Shown: piece by piece, positions 25,601-42,369 of the stretch
Numbering within the stretch: the first letter of the stretch is position 1
Layout: every line of letters starts with the position of its first letter
Source of the DNA: Pyxicephalus adspersus
Lineage: Eukaryota > Chordata > Amphibia > Anura > Pyxicephalidae
Direction of reading: 5' to 3'
Length of the DNA: 64,000 nucleotides
Assembly: GCF_032062135.1 (NCBI RefSeq)
Contig: NC_092861.1
Location: forward strand, 136,887,036 to 136,951,035
Translations under genes and position numbers: made by a program
The notes under the pieces: generated by a model
The model's database searches: none
Told to the model about the DNA's origin: nothing
What the model saw: the letters and a program-made list of their open reading frames with translations, nothing else

Positions 25601-27671
25601 AGTGCATGTTGATAGTAAGTGACTGAAAAAGGCCAGAAAAAAATCATGTGATGGGGAAAAAAAATGGATGAAGATAGGTGAACAGTATTTTTGACGCTGC
25701 AAACTTAATGTCACTCACATAGCGAACACTCTTTGCCCGATTCGTTTTCCATTGAAATCAAAGAGGATGTATCAAAATGCATACCAACACGTGCATTAAA
25801 ATGTGATCAACACTCATTAGGAGAAACTGTCTGATCATAATGGAAACACAACAGGAATAAATTTAAGCGTGAATGGTTTCTTTGGGTTAAATTTACTTTA
25901 ATGACTACCTGGCCAAATTGTGAAATATTTGGCTCCACTGGATCGAAGGCAGAAATCTTCCTTCCTGTAACATCACAACAAGATCTCTTCAGGGACTGGC
26001 AACTTTAATGATGTCCCGTAAGACATTTTTGAATATTTAAATCAATAAAATCGCCAACGTTTAAGTTTCAACCAGGAAGGAGTCTGCAGCTGAAACCTGG
26101 TAGCTATGGGAGACTGCATTTACCTTCTGCATGTTGATATTTAAACGCTTTTGTTTTGTATGTGAACAGTTTTAGAACTAATATTAGGGATAAAAAAAAC
26201 ACTCACAAAATATCATAATTAGAATCAGCCCTGACATGATTATATTAACCAAATACATTCCATGGAATTCTATGAAGCACTCCAGGGAATGTTGTGACCC
26301 ACATTTAAGGTTTTCATTAACTGAATTTGTTTAGTCATAGTATTTTTTCCTCTCTGAATCCGCCAACTGATAACAAAATATTACTGGGTAGATTTATGTC
26401 TTTTCCAATTAAATTTAATGGCGGAACAATCAGTCTTTACCATTTATTGCGGTTTAAAAATAAATAAATCTGCATTCTAGCCTTTACTCTGTTTGTTCTG
26501 AAAGCCTTGGGAACCCCACTGAAAGCTCAAATTTATAATCTGTTTTTTATGTTTCTATAGCATGCAATTATTTACTAGCACAAGAATTCAGATTACTGGA
26601 GGATAATGAACTAAGAATGGCAATTTTTATTGATTTTAATAAATGGGGGAAAATGCACACTGAAGGAGTTTAGTATACAAGTTTTAGTAAAAATATGTGG
26701 ATAAATTTGAATAACCCTGTCTAAAGTGCTTTCAAGACTTGTATTAATCCCTAAGTGTTAAAAGATGTATTTTTAGACCTTCAGAAAGCCCAGCAATCAG
26801 TGCCTACAGAAACTTGGTCCAAAACCTTTAAGTCACTGAAATATCTAAGCACTGCCCCTTTTGTATCTTGTATAGTAAGCCGAAGGGTTAGTTACAGAGA
26901 CTGTAGCCATAGAAGGAGGTAGTGAGCATCTAAAGACTAGCTACAAAGGGTAGTCAGTGACTTTGGCCGTGTGACTGTAAACAAGCTGCAAGACGCAATC
27001 AAGGACTTGAGGTGGTGTAGTGACTGTAGGCTTGGTGTAGGATATGGTAAAGGACTTCATATAAGCTTCTTATAGGTTTCATGAATAGCAAAACATACTT
27101 CAGGAGGGGATCGGGGGCTGTAGAAATGTTGCAAAATAGGTCTAGGGATGGTGGACATGCTGCAAAATATAGTGTAAGATATAGAGATATAGGGACCTTT
27201 AAAATATGTTTCCAAAGAGAGACAATAGTGATAATTTCCTAACCCCAATCATGTCTGAAAATAATCCTGCATTTGGCCTTTATCTGCCATAAATTCCCTC
27301 AGATTCTATACCTTTAATATACAGTAAGTGATCTGTATGTAGCACATCTGACACTGATCCCTACCAGCACTTGGAGAGGTTTGGGACTATCAGGGTATGA
27401 ATCACTGTCTTTTATTGTGTCCTGCAGACTGGCAGGCACAGCAGAGAGTAAACTGTCAGTAAGATAACAGAGATCAACATTGTTGGATTTTTCCGTATAA
27501 AACAATTCTCCGATGATCAGGTTTATCCAGCACACAACTGCACAGAACACAAATATTTTGTTCTTTTCCCACAAGTAATGTAATTTATCCCAGGCCCCAT
27601 TATCTTAGCAGTGCCACCATGAACTGAGCCTGAACTCCCAGTGGGTGACTATTTTGTATAAGTCAAGTTTA

Positions 27672-29879
<2,208 letters not shown>

Positions 29880-30244
29880 TTACAGACTCTAAGTACTTTA
29901 TACTTAGGACTACATTTTCCGATATTAGTATTAATGTTATATTGTACATCATTTTTAGGATATCAACAATTAGATATAAACTTAAACAGGTCCTTTGTGC
30001 TCCCTAAAAACTAGATTTTGCATCCTAAAATCTTCTGACAGTTTTTTAAAATTATGCCAAAGTGACCACTATTTTTTACTGTTACATGGATGCCCAAAAG
30101 GGATCATAATTCAGGAAACTTTGTACCACACTCCTCTGATTTCAACTAATAGTGCACATCACTATACAAAATATGTTTACCTTCAAATCTTACTCCAGTA
30201 AGTCCACACACTTGATAAAAGCACCCCCTTCCTTATGTGACATT

Positions 30245-30485
30245 GTGGTTGGCCCTTCAAGGCAGAACATTACAATAGGAGGCCACAAGTTCCTTATACC
30301 TAGAAGTCCTGGGTATTCATGGGGGTTCAAAGGAGCAACATGAGAAGAAAATGAAAGTGACTGTATGTGGTTTGGAAATGGGCTTCCAATGGACTTTATC
30401 ATTTTGACTTAAAGGGAACAAAATTTGGGCTAAACATATATTGTCTACATATGGGGGGGGTGGCATGTGTATTCTTCCTATGGGA
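30245..30485. repeat. Dispersed repeat pair, copy 2
   Basis: Partner of 28330-28530 in the next intron, separated from it by the activation-loop exon of PRKCE. The extra segment contains a run of eight G. Recombination between the two direct copies would delete that exon, but divergence is considerable. Confidence 0.7.
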
Positions 30486-32111
30486 CACATGTGCTTTAAA
30501 ACAAAGTGTACCACTGCTTTTAGCTCCACATTTCCTAGCTTAAACCCTTCTGCCTAGATTTTTTATTACCCTTGGCCTCTGCTAATAGTTTACATTCAGC
30601 ACCACAAGCCTTTAGTGTTATGGCTGTTCGTGGGTGTTACAGCCCCATAGATGTTTATGGGCCGTCTGCTGAGGCTGGAGATGCTTGTGACATGGTCCCC
30701 ATAGAAGTCATCTAGGCTGTAGTGCACACGCTTGACCATGACAATAAAGATTTCCATCACTGAGTGAAAACAAAAGGTGGTGACCACAGCATCTTGGGTG
30801 CAACCATTCACCACCCGCTCTCTACTTATGCAGAATGGATGGTCTTCTATGCACCCCTCTATAGCTTTCTGAAGACAGCCTGTAGTTGGAGGATCGGTTG
30901 AGACCCACTCACACCTTTGCTTTCTCATTTGACCATTTAGATGGAATTGAACAATACAAGAGCAACAGCTGCTGTTTAATAGAAAGAAATAAATGAGCTA
31001 AATGGTATTTTCTTTTAAACTGTCGAAAAGTTAGAACTGAGAATAAAGTATACACAGCAAACATATCCCAGGTAAAATGTATGAAAATTAGTGCCGTTTC
31101 ATCTTCATCTGCCCAGTACAGAAGCATGCTCCTGTGTAGCTCTGTTGGCAGTTTAGTAGCTGGCAAGTGCTTTAGATCTTTGTGTGCCTAGTAAATGCAG
31201 AAATGATGGGACAGAACACATCGACCCTTTTGTCTGATCCAGCTCAAAGCCAGCCCTTCAGCAAGGCACACTACTGCAGTATACTGAGAGCCCCATTGAA
31301 AGAGACACCTGCTGCTCTCATTCACTTCCTACCAAGACGTTTGCTGATGTGCTTATTTCCACATAGACTCGTGCTATTTAGGAGATTTTCACAGTTATTG
31401 CCCACAAACTATGAGCAATTCTGCTTTCTCAGTGGAATTATCTAGATTATAGATGAACTCCAAGCGAAAACAGCTGAATGCAGAGATGAAATAAAAATGA
31501 GCAGTTTCACCTGCCAAAGGTTTTTGTCTATCATATTCTGCAAGTTACTCAGTTCTATGGGCCTTCAAAGCAGTGCAGGATACTTGATTTTCAGTAACAC
31601 TTACAGGTCTTGTCCCTTTCCCCAGGTTGTGACTGGCCAGTAAAAAGAGAATCAGAAGACTTTGCTCACTCTTTTTGCAATTTGGGGGCTGCTTTTAATG
31701 CTTTTGCCCTCAAAGTTTTAGTTATACTGTACAGTGCAATACACAACAGGCCAATACCAATCCTAATTTCATACTTACATTAAGAAACATTTAAAAATAA
31801 TAATGAATACGAAACAAAATATGTTTTTGTTGGAGTTCAGCTGCAGCTAAAACTGTTTTTCTAGTTTTGGGGTAACAGTAGGAAATTTTGGTAAGTTTTA
31901 GTTATATTTTTGCCCCATTGTGGATATTTATTTTCACCTTCTTTCTGGTCTACCACACCGTAAGTAGAAGGAAATCTTTACAAAGTTGTCACTGACATAG
32001 ACATCCCTATTTAGGTGGAGGTTGCAGAAACTTTTTGGTAAGTCCAGCACTGTTAGGCTACACGGCTCTGGTGAAAAGTGGACCTTCTGATATGGGTGCA
32101 TTTAGCTGTTA

Positions 32112-32406
32112 GGCTACGTACACATGTCAAAAGCCTCAGGGTTGATATCGGATGAAAATATGGCTTGTGTACAGCACTTGTCGTTAATAAATCCGTCCTG
32201 GTGGATGCACAAATGATGGAGGATTGTAATGGAAGGGAAGAGAGCACAGTGGGGTGCAGCTCCATCGTTCTCCACCCTACCCTCTCCATAGAGCAGAACG
32301 GTGCTGTATGTACAGTGCTCGTTCATGCATCTTTCAGTCTTTTGTTGTTGGAAAGATTCATAAATGATCCTTTTCAAAAACAATTATTGTATGTGTGTAC
32401 ACAGCC
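32112..32406. mobile_element. Harbinger-like MITE (295 bp)
   Basis: The termini are GGCTACGTACACATG and CATACACACATGTCGGAA-type complement: the right end reads GTGTGTACACAGCC. TTA flanks both sides (32109-32111 and 32407-32409). The GTACACA core of the terminal repeat and the 3-bp TTA duplication link it to the 428-bp element at 48112-48539. No coding capacity. Confidence 0.7.
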
Positions 32407-34713
32407 TTACTTGTTGACTTCAATCTCTAAATGTATGTGTAGGAGTTTGCAGTGCATTACAGGAGGTCATGCAACCAAGATGACGCTGGTCGCTTAAACA
32501 CCTCATTATATTTTATACCATATCTTGCACGTTTGCAGTTTTGAAAACAAAGCAATACAACATAACATTTAAAAAAAGCTACACAAAAACGTTGCCGTAT
32601 TAAGCTTGGGCAGTGAACTGTGAATGTAAAAGGACAATCTCTGTGCGCTCTTAATCCACTTAAGCAAAATAATTTCTAAACCTTATTAGATAAAAAATAG
32701 AAGATGAAAGGAAGAACCAATGGCACTAAGAGGCTTCTAGTCCGATCAAGCCTTGATGGTTCAGTGGTTAAAATATGTCAACAAGCTGTTGGTGATATCA
32801 TTTCACCCCAGGCATTTTGTGTGCACTTAAAGTTCATCTTAGTTAAATATTATGCTTTGAAATTTCCGCTAAATGTTTACTTTAGTTTTAAGCTATTGGA
32901 ACTTACAAAATTGTTGTTACTGCACCATTTAAGTGTTAATGTGAAGAGGGCTATGCTGTAATTGTCACATTACAGATGAAATATAATCTTATATTCTAAA
33001 ATCCAAATGAAATTATATTTATTATGAACTTTTGGCCAGGATATGGACATTTAAATATTTAAAGGCATTAAATGAATTTTGAAACAAGCCCTGAGTGACC
33101 TCTGTAGCTGCAGCCACTGTGGAGCAATTAATTTCATCTGAGTAAAATGTTTAAATCAGGTCTCCTCTCCCCATATCAAGAATGGGAAAAGGACAAATTG
33201 AGCTGATAAAATCAAAGGTGCTGCTGTTAAATCTGATGATTCATGACTTTATTGTGCATGCAGCTATAGGTCAGTGAGGGTTTCTTTTAAAGCAGACAAA
33301 CCACAAATAAATCATACTTTTTAAGGGTTCATGTTTTAAACAGCTGTACTAGTGTTTGATTGTGCTCCCCTATTGATTGAAATCTTGGTCTGCATGTAAA
33401 TCTGGGGAAAACATACAACAGAACTAAACCTTTGATCCATCCAAACACATATATGTTCCCTTTAAACAAATATTGACTTCTTTTCCATGGTCTAGTTAGG
33501 AGAGGCAACTCAGAATTCATATGTTTTTGGCCCCCGCCAAGTCAAGATGTACAGCTAAAAACTCAGCATTAAAATTAAAACAGAAAGAACTGAAGAGAGA
33601 AGTCACAAGTGTCTCTGTAGATCAAGTATTAGACAGAAAAATGACTGTGATAGCAGGTTAGTACAAGAATCCTTAGAGGTTGATGGACAATCAGTTTAAC
33701 CCAAAAATATGAGCAAATTTGAACCTCCCAGTATTTGATTTTATTGGATTAGAAGCGGAGACAATTTCTTTGATGACCTTTTTTTCCTCATCAGTGCAAG
33801 AATGAAGAAACTTGGAGTAACTTGATAAAAGTGCAAGCTCTAAAGGTCTATGACGGCCATCCTACCCATTCTTCATTGTACAGATCAGTAGCCAGCTGTG
33901 GTACCTGCTGTATTAGTATAGTGTTTGTATGCTGCTTTTTGCAGTTTAAAACATCCTTCATAATATGTACAATATTTTTTGCTTCAATATTATGTTATTT
34001 TTGTGCTGCTCCATTACAACGTTATTGAGCCCTTGCTACAAACTCAAAAGCATTATGTTATATAGAATATTTTTAAAGAACGAGTACAGTAGCTTAGTTA
34101 CTGAAAACAAGGATTAGCATATATATAAATACAACATTGTTTTTTGTTTTTTAGTTTTGGACTAGAACAGGGAATTGATGGTACCAATTGCTCATAAAAG
34201 AGATGAACTCTGTAATATTCGGTTCTGTATTCTAGGTGTTTACACTGTAGATGAAGATGGATTATTCCTAAACAGAGATCCGGTTATGCAACTACATCAA
34301 ATTAGCTTCTAATCATGAAGGTGACTTTAAACAAAATACCGAGAAGAAGGCAGGAAACTCCCATTGTGCCAACTAGAAAATCATAAATTATGCCTTTGGA
34401 GCAGGATGTGTTTTAGCAAACAAGGAGATGGCTTTTCCCTTTCAAATAAGGTGGAACAGATCGTGTTTTATAGAAAACGATGACATAATTCTGCTTCCCT
34501 CATTGTTGAAAACAGAAATAAATGCAACTCCTTTCGAAGAGATTGTTTTTAAGGAAACACAATATTTACTTGCTTGTTTCTACAGGTTCCTACTTTTTGT
34601 ACCCACTATGCAAGCATTTTTAAATATTTAGTACATGACATTTCCAACAATCACAATATTTCATGTTGTGTTCTTGTCTATTTGGACTATTGCTCTTTCT
34701 TGGCTGTTGCTAA

Positions 34714-34979
34714 AGCTTTGTACACACATCAGATAATAGTTGTCTGAGACCAATGGTCATGCTTATTTTGGGTATAAATCTGACATATGTACAACATTCC
34801 CCCAATGTTGTTTATCAATTTGCCATGGCTAATTATTGAACAACCAAATGGAAATGGCTCATCCTCCCTCTCCCCCCTCCGTAGGACTTAATGACACTTT
34901 GTGTTTATAGCGCTTGTTCATCTGTCACAATCACCAAAGATGGTTGCCAGCGTCAGTCATCTGACGTCTGTACACGGCT
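34714..34979. mobile_element. Harbinger-like MITE, degraded (266 bp)
   Basis: The left end is AGCTTTGTACACACATCAGA and the right end TCTGACGTCTGTACACGGCT read on the complementary strand as AGCCGTGTACAGACGTCAGA. The flanks are TAA and TAT, a possible decayed 3-bp duplication. Same terminal style as 32112-32406 and 48112-48539. Confidence 0.6.
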
Positions 34980-36237
34980 TATGTGTATCCATCTCTAAAA
35001 ATGTTAGTGACATTTTAAATACTAGTGATAACAGATCATATTTCTAAATAAACACTATGTAGAATATGTGGACTTATCAAGCCACTTATTTAATTCTAAG
35101 GGGTGTATTTAAATAAAAATTGTTTAAAAGATAATGAGACAACAAGCAGAGCTATGGCTTATGGTGACCAATCTGGCATAATAATATATTCCCTTGAACA
35201 TTAATGCAAGGGATTTAACTGTTTAAAAGGTTTCTTAATTTTTTTTTTTTTAAAAGCACCTTCAGTTTTTTTAACCTCATTTATGATCACTTGGGCCTAG
35301 TTGGAGGGAACAACTTTATTTAACTCTATAACCCAGTTGACTAGCATATAAACACCCATAGGGCGCAATACTTTACCTGTTGAATGTACTTCAACAAATT
35401 AAATTATAAATATAAACAAGATTGGCAAGTCACATAAAATAAAATAGAAATTTCTCTTACAAATATGAATTCCCTAAATACAGAAAGTGGCACAAATACA
35501 GTGCCAGAAATCAGAGCCTCTTATATCAAGCTTGCTACAGTGTTTAAAGCATAAGGTCATCTATAAATATGTTTTCTTAAATAGATCCAAATAAAGAGAA
35601 CAGGCAGCATAGATAAGGAACTTGAATTTCAGCCAACAATCATATAATTATGTCATACAAAAGAAGTCGATTTAAAATAGACGTGCTTGCTAAAATCCAG
35701 AATGACAAGTCTCACTTGTTACAACATAGAAATAGCCAATGCAAATGTAATGTATACAAAAACTTTTTATTGCTTTAGAAAAATGTAATTTTTGAGCAGG
35801 GATTTCTCCTTACTTCCTGTCTTGAAGACCCAAAAAAAAGGAGTGGGTGAAAAGTTCCAAAACTAGGGAAAACCCTTCTTAGAAGGTTGTCACCCACAAC
35901 TGTTGTTCTTATTGAAAAATTTGCATTCAACATCCGGTGTAAAATTTTAAAAGTTTAAATTTGAGATTATGTATGACTAATATCATTGTGGTGACAATGG
36001 TTTCCAAGACAAATAGGGAGAGTTTAACTCTTCTGTATAAATACAAAAATTGTACGAAAAACCTGACACATTATCCTCTTCTCTATTCAATACAAAAATA
36101 ATATAGCTTTAGCTTTAGATATGCTCAACTGTTTTCAATCTAAAAGAGAAACTTGGTATATCTACACTTTTTGCTACCTTTCAAAAGATGAGGTACAGAC
36201 AGGATCTGGTTGTTCCTGGGTTCTGTATGTGATCCCT

Positions 36238-36535
36238 ACAGCATGGTTGGCTCTGTGGTTAGAGCTCTGGCTTTTGCAGAGCTTTGTCACAGGTTCAAAT
36301 CTCAACCGGGACACTATATGCAAGGAGATTGTATGTTTTCCCTGTCTTTGTAGTGGTTTCCCCCCACATCACAAAAATATACAGCTACGCTAATTGGCTT
36401 CCCCTTAGACTGTGTGACTGTGGTAGGGTCATTAGATTGTGAGCCTCATTGAGGGGCAGTTAGTGATATGACTATGGACTTTGTAAAGCTGTGTAATATG
36501 TCAGTGCTATAGAAATGCAAGTAACTAAATAAAAT
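36238..36535 (+). mobile_element. tRNA-like SINE copy
   Basis: Box A-like TGGCTCTGTGGTTAGAGC begins at 36248 and box B-like GGTTCAAATC at 36292, a spacing typical of Pol III promoters. The body follows the family order: GGGACACTATATGCAAGGAG, GTGGTTTCCCCCCACATC, AATTGGCTTCCCCTTAGACT, AGATTGTGAGCCTCATTGAG and a GTGTAATATGTCAGTGCTAT tail. It ends in AACTAAATAAAATA. It is a retroposon, not a tRNA gene: no cloverleaf acceptor stem is evident. Confidence 0.75.
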
Positions 36536-38694
36536 ATCCCTTCTTCACTTTTCCATTATTGGATTAAGTCTACTTGACATATTCTGTTCCCAGTGAATGA
36601 ATGATAGAAGATGGTTAATACCAATAAATTACATTTCTCGGAGAGGACCAACATTTCTCTTAGGTTTGGAAAGCATGTGGAAGGTTTAGGACTTCTACCA
36701 GATTTTCTTTCCTGGCTATGTAAAAAAAAATGTTTTGAAATCAATAAACTGTGTTAGAAGACTAAAGGAAAAGCATTTGTCTCTGGAATGTTTTTAAATT
36801 ACCATTACTGGGGAGGGGAGTTTCAGGAAACGGGGAGGCTGGTTAAACTTTAAGATTCAATAATGTTTTTGATGTTCAATGATCTGCTAGGATCTATGAT
36901 TGATAACACAGGAAGTAAGTTTAATCTCCCCAACATGGTCGCAGGAATGTAACCCAAGTGTGTCGATAAATCTCTTCTAGTTTCCACTCCGCTAATCACA
37001 TAGGAAAAGAGGAGGAATCTCCCCTATAAAGACACAACCATAAACATCAGAGGTTCCAATAGATGATAACATTAGCTTAGTTCCATGGTAAGGTTTATGT
37101 TACATGGCCCTTTTAAATATGAGGAAATTCTTTAAAATCACATTGTAAAAAGGCCAGGCTAATGGGTAAAGTTTGGAATGAGTAACGGAATCTTGGAAAG
37201 AGCCTTGTGTTCACAATGTTTACTCTACACAGCCATGAGAAACTGGCGCAAACCCATTTAGTTAAATCAAAATAAATTAGTTTGGCACAGTTAAGAAACA
37301 AAATTGGTGAAGGGTCTCTCAGGTCACGTTAACATTAATCAAGGTAAAGTAAAAGATTTGCCCCCTCATGGAAGGAAAAACTTCCCCAGAGCACGTTCAA
37401 TTTATATAAAAAAAATCTTATTTCAGAAGATTAATTGAGAGTTCATCAAATTCTGTGTATGTGTGTGGTAGGGAGAGTCACATCAAGCACCGGCTACAAG
37501 AACAATAGCAGCTAAACACCTACAAAACTGTACTGGATAAAACTGCAAAATGCTGCAATCCTACCAAATTTCTACCACTTTAATCTCCCAAATGTACAGG
37601 AGCATTGTCAAATAACTGCTGTGAAATCCAACTTTTGGATATCCAAGAAGTAGAGCTCGCTACGTTCCATCAATAAATAGAAATTACAATTTTGATGCCT
37701 GACCCTTTTAAAGTGCTTGGCAGTAAAAAGGTCTCTTTCAGACATGCAGTAAACCACTGTATTGTACCCCATGCTCAATTATATTTCCAACACCAGCCAT
37801 TCAAATGTATTGAAGCAGTTAGAAAACTCTTTGTTTTAACCATTATGTATCCATCCTGCTCACTGGAATTACAGGAAAACAAGAATTTGACATTTCCTTC
37901 ACCTGATTTTTGACAATAAGAAATAGTAACTAACTTAAGTGATTTTTAAAAATTATTTTTACAGGGTTTTTTTTTTTTATTAGGAGTTGTGTTAGGTAAA
38001 TAATACTTCAATCATACAGATCTATGTATTAGACCTAAAAGAAGGGAAGAAGGGCTGCCTCTGACTCCAAACACAGGACAGTAAGGAGCTTTGTATCACA
38101 TACTGGTGGAGTTAAAAAAAAAAACACACCAAAACGTACACCAAAACGATAAAAATATATAATAGTAACCTTGCATTTTCAGAACTTTAAACCTCATGAA
38201 GTCTCATGAGATTGGAAAATAATGTAGGTAAAAAAATCAAATGGTTTTACTATGGAAAATAAAACAACACATCAAATCCAATTTTAAACATATTGAGAAA
38301 ATAGAACTAACTCATCAAGAAGAATATTACACATTATCATAGATCTTTCTGTAAAGGTCTCCTTCTATATGAAGTGGTTACACAATATTTCTTTAATGGT
38401 CCTCTAAAATATGCCTTGATGGTCCTACCACTGATCCACCAAAGTGTGGTTGATCCCAGCAGATGGAGGCAAAGAGAGTTGGTACAACTAATCAGTGGTT
38501 TGCAACAGTTTGTTATAAATTGTTTTAGTTTGGAAAAACAGATATACAATATAGTTACAAATGTATTATGATCTAATGCTTTTATCGTCCCGTTTCTATT
38601 ATGAACCTAAATCATTGTATTCTTTTTAAATCTATCAGTTTAATATTTTGATAAAATATTATATTTTTTAAAAGAGTGCAATTGCTTAGTTAGC

Positions 38695-38717
38695 AAAAAA
38701 AAAAAAAAAAAAAAAAA
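38695..38717 (+). repeat. Homopolymer run of 23 A
   Basis: Uninterrupted A23 on the plus strand. No processed transcript or SINE body could be recognised directly upstream. Confidence 0.95.
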
Positions 38718-41700
38718 CAGTCCCCCTGCTGATATTTATTTTTTCCTATCAACACTTACTAACAACTCAATTTTAAGTATATTTACTACATAACTGTAAG
38801 CTGACACAGGTGTGCAATGCTCCAGCAACTAAAAATAACTTTAAGATGAACAGTTGGGTTTAGAAGTGTGTACAAAACACAAATATGAATTTGAGATTAA
38901 AATCAAATGGAGCAAATAACCTAACAACAGAATGATGTGTTGAAATTGGCACCTGACCATTGTTAATCAAACATTAAAGAAAGAATAACGCTTATAAACT
39001 TGTTGCACAGGCAGAGGTCAAGCAGAGTTCATGACAGCTCAGTCTGTGTTACAATAAACCTTGTTTAATACATACATTATTGTACATATGTGTCTTAGGG
39101 ATGATTTATGTTTTCATATTTTTACAGATTTTTCTGTAGTCATAATTAGGGATAGCATGAATAAATATATGTGATAGACAGTGTTTTCTGCAGTTTTCAC
39201 CTCTATGGGAAGTTTGGCTCTGCAACAGTGCAGTAAAAATGCTGCTTGCAGAACTCGATGCCCCTTCCAGCCCTAATCCCTGATGTAATAATCCTCATGT
39301 GTAATGAGGGAGATACCAGTCACATAACATCACTAGGTCCCACCTGCCCCTTCTTTATCACTAAGCGGTTCTTAATGATGCAAAGAATGGACATTGTGGT
39401 GGCACCCTTTTCATGGCACAGGCCTGGAGTTCCCTGCAATCATAAAAAGTTGGTTGAATCATGGTGGGTGTCATTCAACTCAAGGGTGACCAGCCTTTGA
39501 TTGCAGAGGAACCGCAGGTGACCATGCCAGAGAGGAGGTGGTTATTGTATTCAGATATGTTTGGCACTAAAATATACAAATAAGTAAACTGGAGTTAGGC
39601 TTCAAAGCAAAACTCTGGCCTCTGCAGTCTCAAATGATCTGTGATCAAGGGATAGTTACCCTTTGGTAAGACAGACAGCTACCATCACTCAAACTTCTTG
39701 TAATCGTTTTTGTTCATTTATACTTTTGAAAACCCCGATGCGAAAGCAGTGCTGAGCTGCACATCCCAAAGTCAAGATTTGGGGGAAACAGAACATCCAC
39801 TACCTAATGTGAATTATAGAATGACTGTTTTAGCACGGTTGCAGTGTTACATGGCAGAAAATGTGTATAACTGAGATTGGCATTTGTCTTCTAAAATGTA
39901 GCCATAAATCTATTTTTAAAAATAGTTACATGGCAGCATGTAAGCTATGTAAGTCCTACACCACAACTGCCAAACCTTCCTAATTTTTAATCAAGATAAT
40001 GTAATGGCAGTATAATTAATGACTGGCACAAGTAATGGGCACGACTTTACTATTAAACACTATCTGTAGGTCATCAATAAATTGCTGCTAAAAAGCTTTT
40101 ATTTGCAGCTAACACAGCAATTCTATTGTTCAAGTGAAAAATGTTCCTTGTCTGTATTTTAGACCAAGATGTGCGATAAAGTGTGTGCAGATAAGCCACA
40201 GACGGAGGCTCAGCCAAGCCAAGCAGCTAAAATAAAATGTTAGTTTTTGGCTGCCTTGAACATAATTCTATCAGAGTCACGTTTAAAAGCTTTTTACTTA
40301 TGTTCCACATTTATTTCCAGGAAAGATAGATGTGACTGTTCTAGCAAATCACACTCTATTCATTAATTTGCTATAAATGCTGCAGTGAACAAAATGAATA
40401 AAAACAATTTAGTGCGCACTTTGGCGGAATACATTAAAACCAATTATGAAAAAGCAAATAAGAAAAGATTTCCAGTTGATCACCGTAACTAATTTGAGTT
40501 AATAAATTCACATCCTAAAAGAACACAAAAAGCAATACTGCAGGTAAAAATCATAATTTTAGGATTTTCAAATATATTCTCAACATTTGTGTCCTACATA
40601 CATCTACAGCTGTCAGAATCCTTTATAGGCACAGTCCAAAACACTCTGCCGACCCAAAGAAAATGAGACTGTGATACAGCCATCTGATGGTGACCACAGA
40701 ACTAAATTACTGCTAAATATTCTCCCCATGCAAAAGCACCTATATACTGTGAAGGAATCAAAAGCATCTCAAACTAAATTTAACCATCTACAGTGGCCCT
40801 TAGTTACCTCCAGGCTGCAGACTAGACAATGAGGGGAGGCAGCACAGTGATGATCTAATTCCTGTGGTTGGCCCTTTATGTAAGCATGCTCCTATTGTCA
40901 GACAGACAGCACTGCTTCATTTTCAGCACAAGGGACTTCAGGTACTTACACTGGCTGTAAATTAGTTGGATACATACAAGTGGATTTTGCTTTGTATATT
41001 ACATTGCATTTTTTGCTTTAAAGAGATACAGTCATCTTGCCCTTGCAGAATAACACTATGATGTCTGAAAATTCTGACCCAGCCCTCCTACTGGAGCCCT
41101 CTGTTCTCCTCTGAAGACATTCTAATTCCTGGCATATCCAGATATGGAGGAGCATGTAATCCCCTCTCCTATAACAATGTGTTTAATTCTGAGAATGTCC
41201 AGGGGTGAACCAGGGTGACCACAACTTTGATTCTTAACACTGTTTGCATTTACTTATCAACCTAATTCCTATTAGAATTTCCCTTGTTCTATTTTGGGCT
41301 TAGTTGGGTTTTCAGAGTTCTACAAAAGACAATATGCCCATTTGGAATAGTTATTGATTTAGGGAATCTATTGCTCCAGGTTCCTGAAGGATACACAAAG
41401 CAATTTTTAAACACTGTTGCTATTCTACATCATATTAGGCCTTTACATACACCTTACAAATCATGCCACAATGAAAAATCAATTACAAAAAAAATTCAAC
41501 CCAAGTGGAGTTATCAGCTTCCATTTTAGTTTCCGGTCTACTAAAATAAGCAGAAACTGGGTGTGACTGCTTTGTATTTTTCTGGTGTACTGTAACACCA
41601 ATGTTATATAACTCATTACATTATAATTAGCTCTGTTTATGTTAAATATTTAGAGTTAAAACGAGCCAGGGAGGACCTTATGGTTTCCTCTCCTAAGAAA

Positions 41701-42369
41701 ACATGTGCTAACTTGTGTTTTTTTTTTTTAATTTCAAGCCCATCTGTACTTAAAAAGGTAAATGGTAAAGAAGAACAAGCCTGTCTGTCTACAGAGAGGC
41801 TCTTCCTGTACATCGCTGGAGAGTGTTGTAAAGGAAGGGCACAGACTTGAAAGCTTCTCCATCTGCTGCCCATTTACTTTGGAGACGGCAGAAACAAACT
41901 CAGGAAGTGCCAACGAGCTAGCGACGCAAAGGAAAAAACTGAAGAGATTTCCTTGATCTCTGCAGGGTCACTTGAGGGCCACTGTGTGCCAAGCATCTCA
42001 CAAACCTGAAAGTGGAGAAACATACTGGCAAACACAGCTGGTGATGGCTGCAGGCGCTAATGAAACCTCAACACTTAGGAAAGATAAACAACATGAAGTG
42101 CCTGAGCATGAGATGTGGAACAAGCACAAGCTGTATTCTGTAGCCCCATCCCGTAAGTTCTGATAACACCTGATGCGTTACCATAACACTTGAAGGTGTA
42201 CAAATGTTGCATTGCAAAATAATGCCAAGTTCCTTGGTATATTGCACAAGGTCTCTTTTAGGTGAACCTGTGGTGAACCACAGAGGTAATACCCATTTTT
42301 TAACAAGCAGTGCATTACCTTTAAAACACATTTTCAGTAAAATCTTAGCTGCAGCTGTTGTGGAGTAGT

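Noticed and set aside
30596..30928. Open frame of 110 codons on the minus strand
   Set aside because: No similarity to a known protein that I can recognise, and located inside a PRKCE intron without splice or promoter signals.
36248..36301. tRNA gene suggested by box A and box B
   Set aside because: The boxes belong to a SINE body with family members elsewhere, and no acceptor stem or cloverleaf is formed.
38695..38717. Poly(A) tail of a processed pseudogene
   Set aside because: No retrotransposed coding or SINE body was recognised next to the A23 run.
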